Source: Selenomonadaceae bacterium (lineage in GTDB: Bacteria > Bacillota > Negativicutes > Selenomonadales > Selenomonadaceae). Taken from it: a stretch of DNA of 7,365 nt. Both the position numbers and the translations under genes were made by a program. How positions within the stretch are numbered: position 1 is the stretch's first letter; each line of letters begins with the position of its first letter. The notes under the pieces are model-generated. The model saw only the letters and a list, made by a program, of their open reading frames with translations. It searched no databases and was not told the DNA's origin. Below, piece by piece: positions 6,600-7,365 of this stretch. Location: NCBI GenBank assembly GCA_017484235.1, contig JAFUTM010000363.1, positions 1 through 7,365 on the forward strand, in the 5' to 3' direction.

Positions 6600-6760
6600 T
6601 AAAGCTAGGGGATTCTGGTATCAACGACATTAGCCTCGAAAACGAGGTCTTACAATGTCTCCTCCACGGGTCGATGCCCCAACCCTTCATTGAGAATGTT
6701 TATTGCTGCATTGCGGTCTCTGTCGTGATATGCGCCGCATTTCGGACAATGCCACTCACG
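6600..6760 (-). ncRNA. Predicted omega-RNA (reRNA) scaffold at the tnpB 3' end
   Basis: In this family a guide RNA is made from the last part of tnpB plus the element's right end, with the guide taken from the DNA that follows the end. Here the tnpB 3' portion, the CCTCG/CGAGG hairpin (6634-6647) and the right-end hairpin (6591-6611) are all intact, although the upstream reading frame is broken. The guide would correspond to the minus strand from 6580 downward, beginning GAGAGTTTTTTTATTTCGCA. The limits given are approximate. The call rests on family knowledge plus visible hairpins; no transcript evidence is available. Confidence 0.45.
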
Positions 6761-7365
6761 TATACTTAAATCCTTTACTTCTGGATTTTTCTCTCCGCAG
6801 CAATGGCAAATCTGACTTGATGCAAAGTATCTGTTGACCTCTATTATCTCTGTGCCGAATTTTGACGCTTCATATTGCAGAATTTTGACAAACTCACTAA
6901 ACGCCAAGTCGCCTATTTTTCGTCCATAGAGTCTCTGCATTGCCTTCACATTCAAATCCTCAATGCAGATTGTATCATATTCAAGGCTGATTCGTCTTGC
7001 AAGTTTAAAGTGGAAGTCGTGACGCTGATTTGCTGACTTCTTGTACAGCCTCGCCAAATTCAACTTTGCTCGTCGTCTATTGTTTGACCCTTTCACTTTG
7101 TGAGACAAATTCTTCGCAGCTTTTGCAATCAAGGCAGCATTTTGAGCGAAGAACAGTGGACTTGTTACATCTGCTCCGTCGGACGCCGTTAGAAATTTCT
7201 TCAGTCCAAAGTCATAGCCGACTTACTTTTGGTTGGGAATACTTGTAGCCTTCGTTATACTGATTAGCTGAACGAAGCTGAGAGACTGCAACCAACTAAA
7301 GAAACCTGTTCGTTCTACAACTTTAAAATCTTTGGCGTCCGTGACAAAGTATACGTAAATATCAC
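6650..7365 (-). pseudogene. tnpB: TnpB RNA-guided nuclease (OrfB), interrupted and cut by the window edge
   Basis: Two pieces lie in one reading frame. The upstream piece (7363 to 7304) reads DIYVYFVTDAKDFKVVERTG, the end of the TnpB N-terminal region. About 27 unrelated codons ending in TAA (7225-7223) follow, and then 190 codons resume with VGYDFGLKK. The downstream piece holds the whole RuvC-like nuclease: Asp in GYDFG, Glu in CIEDLNV and Asp in HDRDRNAA. A four-cysteine zinc ribbon (CHCC near SSQI, then CPKC) precedes the last motif. Apart from the insertion, nothing in the visible part looks decayed, so the break is probably recent. A TTG at 7132 could start a shorter product, but it would lack the first RuvC aspartate and the RNA-binding N-terminal part. 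TnpB is the ancestor-type relative of Cas12 and helps retain the element at its site. Confidence 0.85.
7223..7303. repeat. Structured insertion of about 81 bp inside tnpB
   Basis: It separates ERTG from VGYDFGLKK of TnpB, which should lie almost next to each other. Its ends form an imperfect inverted repeat (CTTTTGGTTGG 7226-7236 with CCAACTAAAG 7292-7301). Its middle holds a perfect 7-bp inverted repeat (CTTCGTT 7250-7256, AACGAAG 7271-7277) around a 14-nt loop. The size is a multiple of three, but it brings an in-frame TAA. The exact edges are uncertain by a few bases, because joining the flanks directly does not restore a unique clean frame. It resembles a very small palindromic element or MITE remnant; I recognise no named family. 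Confidence 0.6.

Larger units (their letters stand above)
6581..7365 (-). mobile_element. IS200/IS605-group (tnpB-only or incomplete) element, right end and partial body
   Basis: The element is recognised by its TnpB product and by a typical right end. Read on the minus strand after the tnpB stop codon there is a 5-bp stem CCTCG/CGAGG with a TTTT loop (plus-strand 6634-6647), then the subterminal hairpin whose arms begin CCCC and end GGGG (6591-6611), then GTTTGTCAA. By analogy with IS608, where the right end is cut after TCAA, the boundary would be at 6581. These elements lack terminal inverted repeats and target duplications, and none are seen. The left end, and a tnpA if there is one, lie outside the window. 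Confidence 0.8.

Noticed and set aside
7030..7248. A 72-codon plus-strand frame over the tnpB region.
   Set aside because: It is antisense to conserved TnpB sequence and has no recognisable domain.

Overview
The window reads as chromosomal DNA of a low-to-moderate GC member of the Bacillota, most likely a diderm relative of the Negativicutes. This rests on three things: an AMIN-domain N-acetylmuramoyl-L-alanine amidase with a signal peptide, a PolC-independent type DnaE carrying a complete PHP metal site, and intergenic DNA crowded with short AT-rich palindromic repeats. The assignment is inferred from protein style and not from any marker RNA, so genus and species cannot be given.

Layout from left to right. 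Positions 1-249 are repeat DNA: two copies, 124 bp apart, of an AT-rich heptamer-built palindrome (family A) with a short 10-bp tandem repeat between them. A PHP-family phosphatase of the histidinol-phosphatase type follows at 250-1098 (+). A third family A copy starts inside the last codons of that gene, so the gene lies between two direct repeats that are identical over 71 bp. After a clear extended -10 promoter and a good ribosome binding site comes a secreted AMIN/Amidase_3 cell-wall amidase at 1270-2496 (+). The 584-bp stretch 2497-3080 has no gene. It holds a divergent fourth family A copy, two copies of a GC-rich composite module ending in a perfect hairpin (family B), and a palindrome with the same architecture built from a different heptamer (family C). 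The replicative DNA polymerase III alpha subunit gene dnaE lies at 3081-6479 (-), convergent with the amidase gene. About 30 bp upstream of its extended -10 box sits the right end of an IS200/IS605-group element (6581 onward, - strand) carrying a tnpB broken by a structured insertion of about 81 bp and running off the window.

The three intact genes do unrelated housekeeping jobs (phosphoester hydrolysis or histidine synthesis, septal cell-wall cleavage, chromosome replication) and do not form an operon. I found no defence island, CRISPR array, phage module or clearly new multigene system. The most interesting material is non-coding: the heptad-periodic palindromes that surround the PHP gene and supply its stop codon, the compact hairpin insertion inside tnpB, and the tnpB right end whose predicted omega-RNA guide would be copied from the dnaE promoter region.
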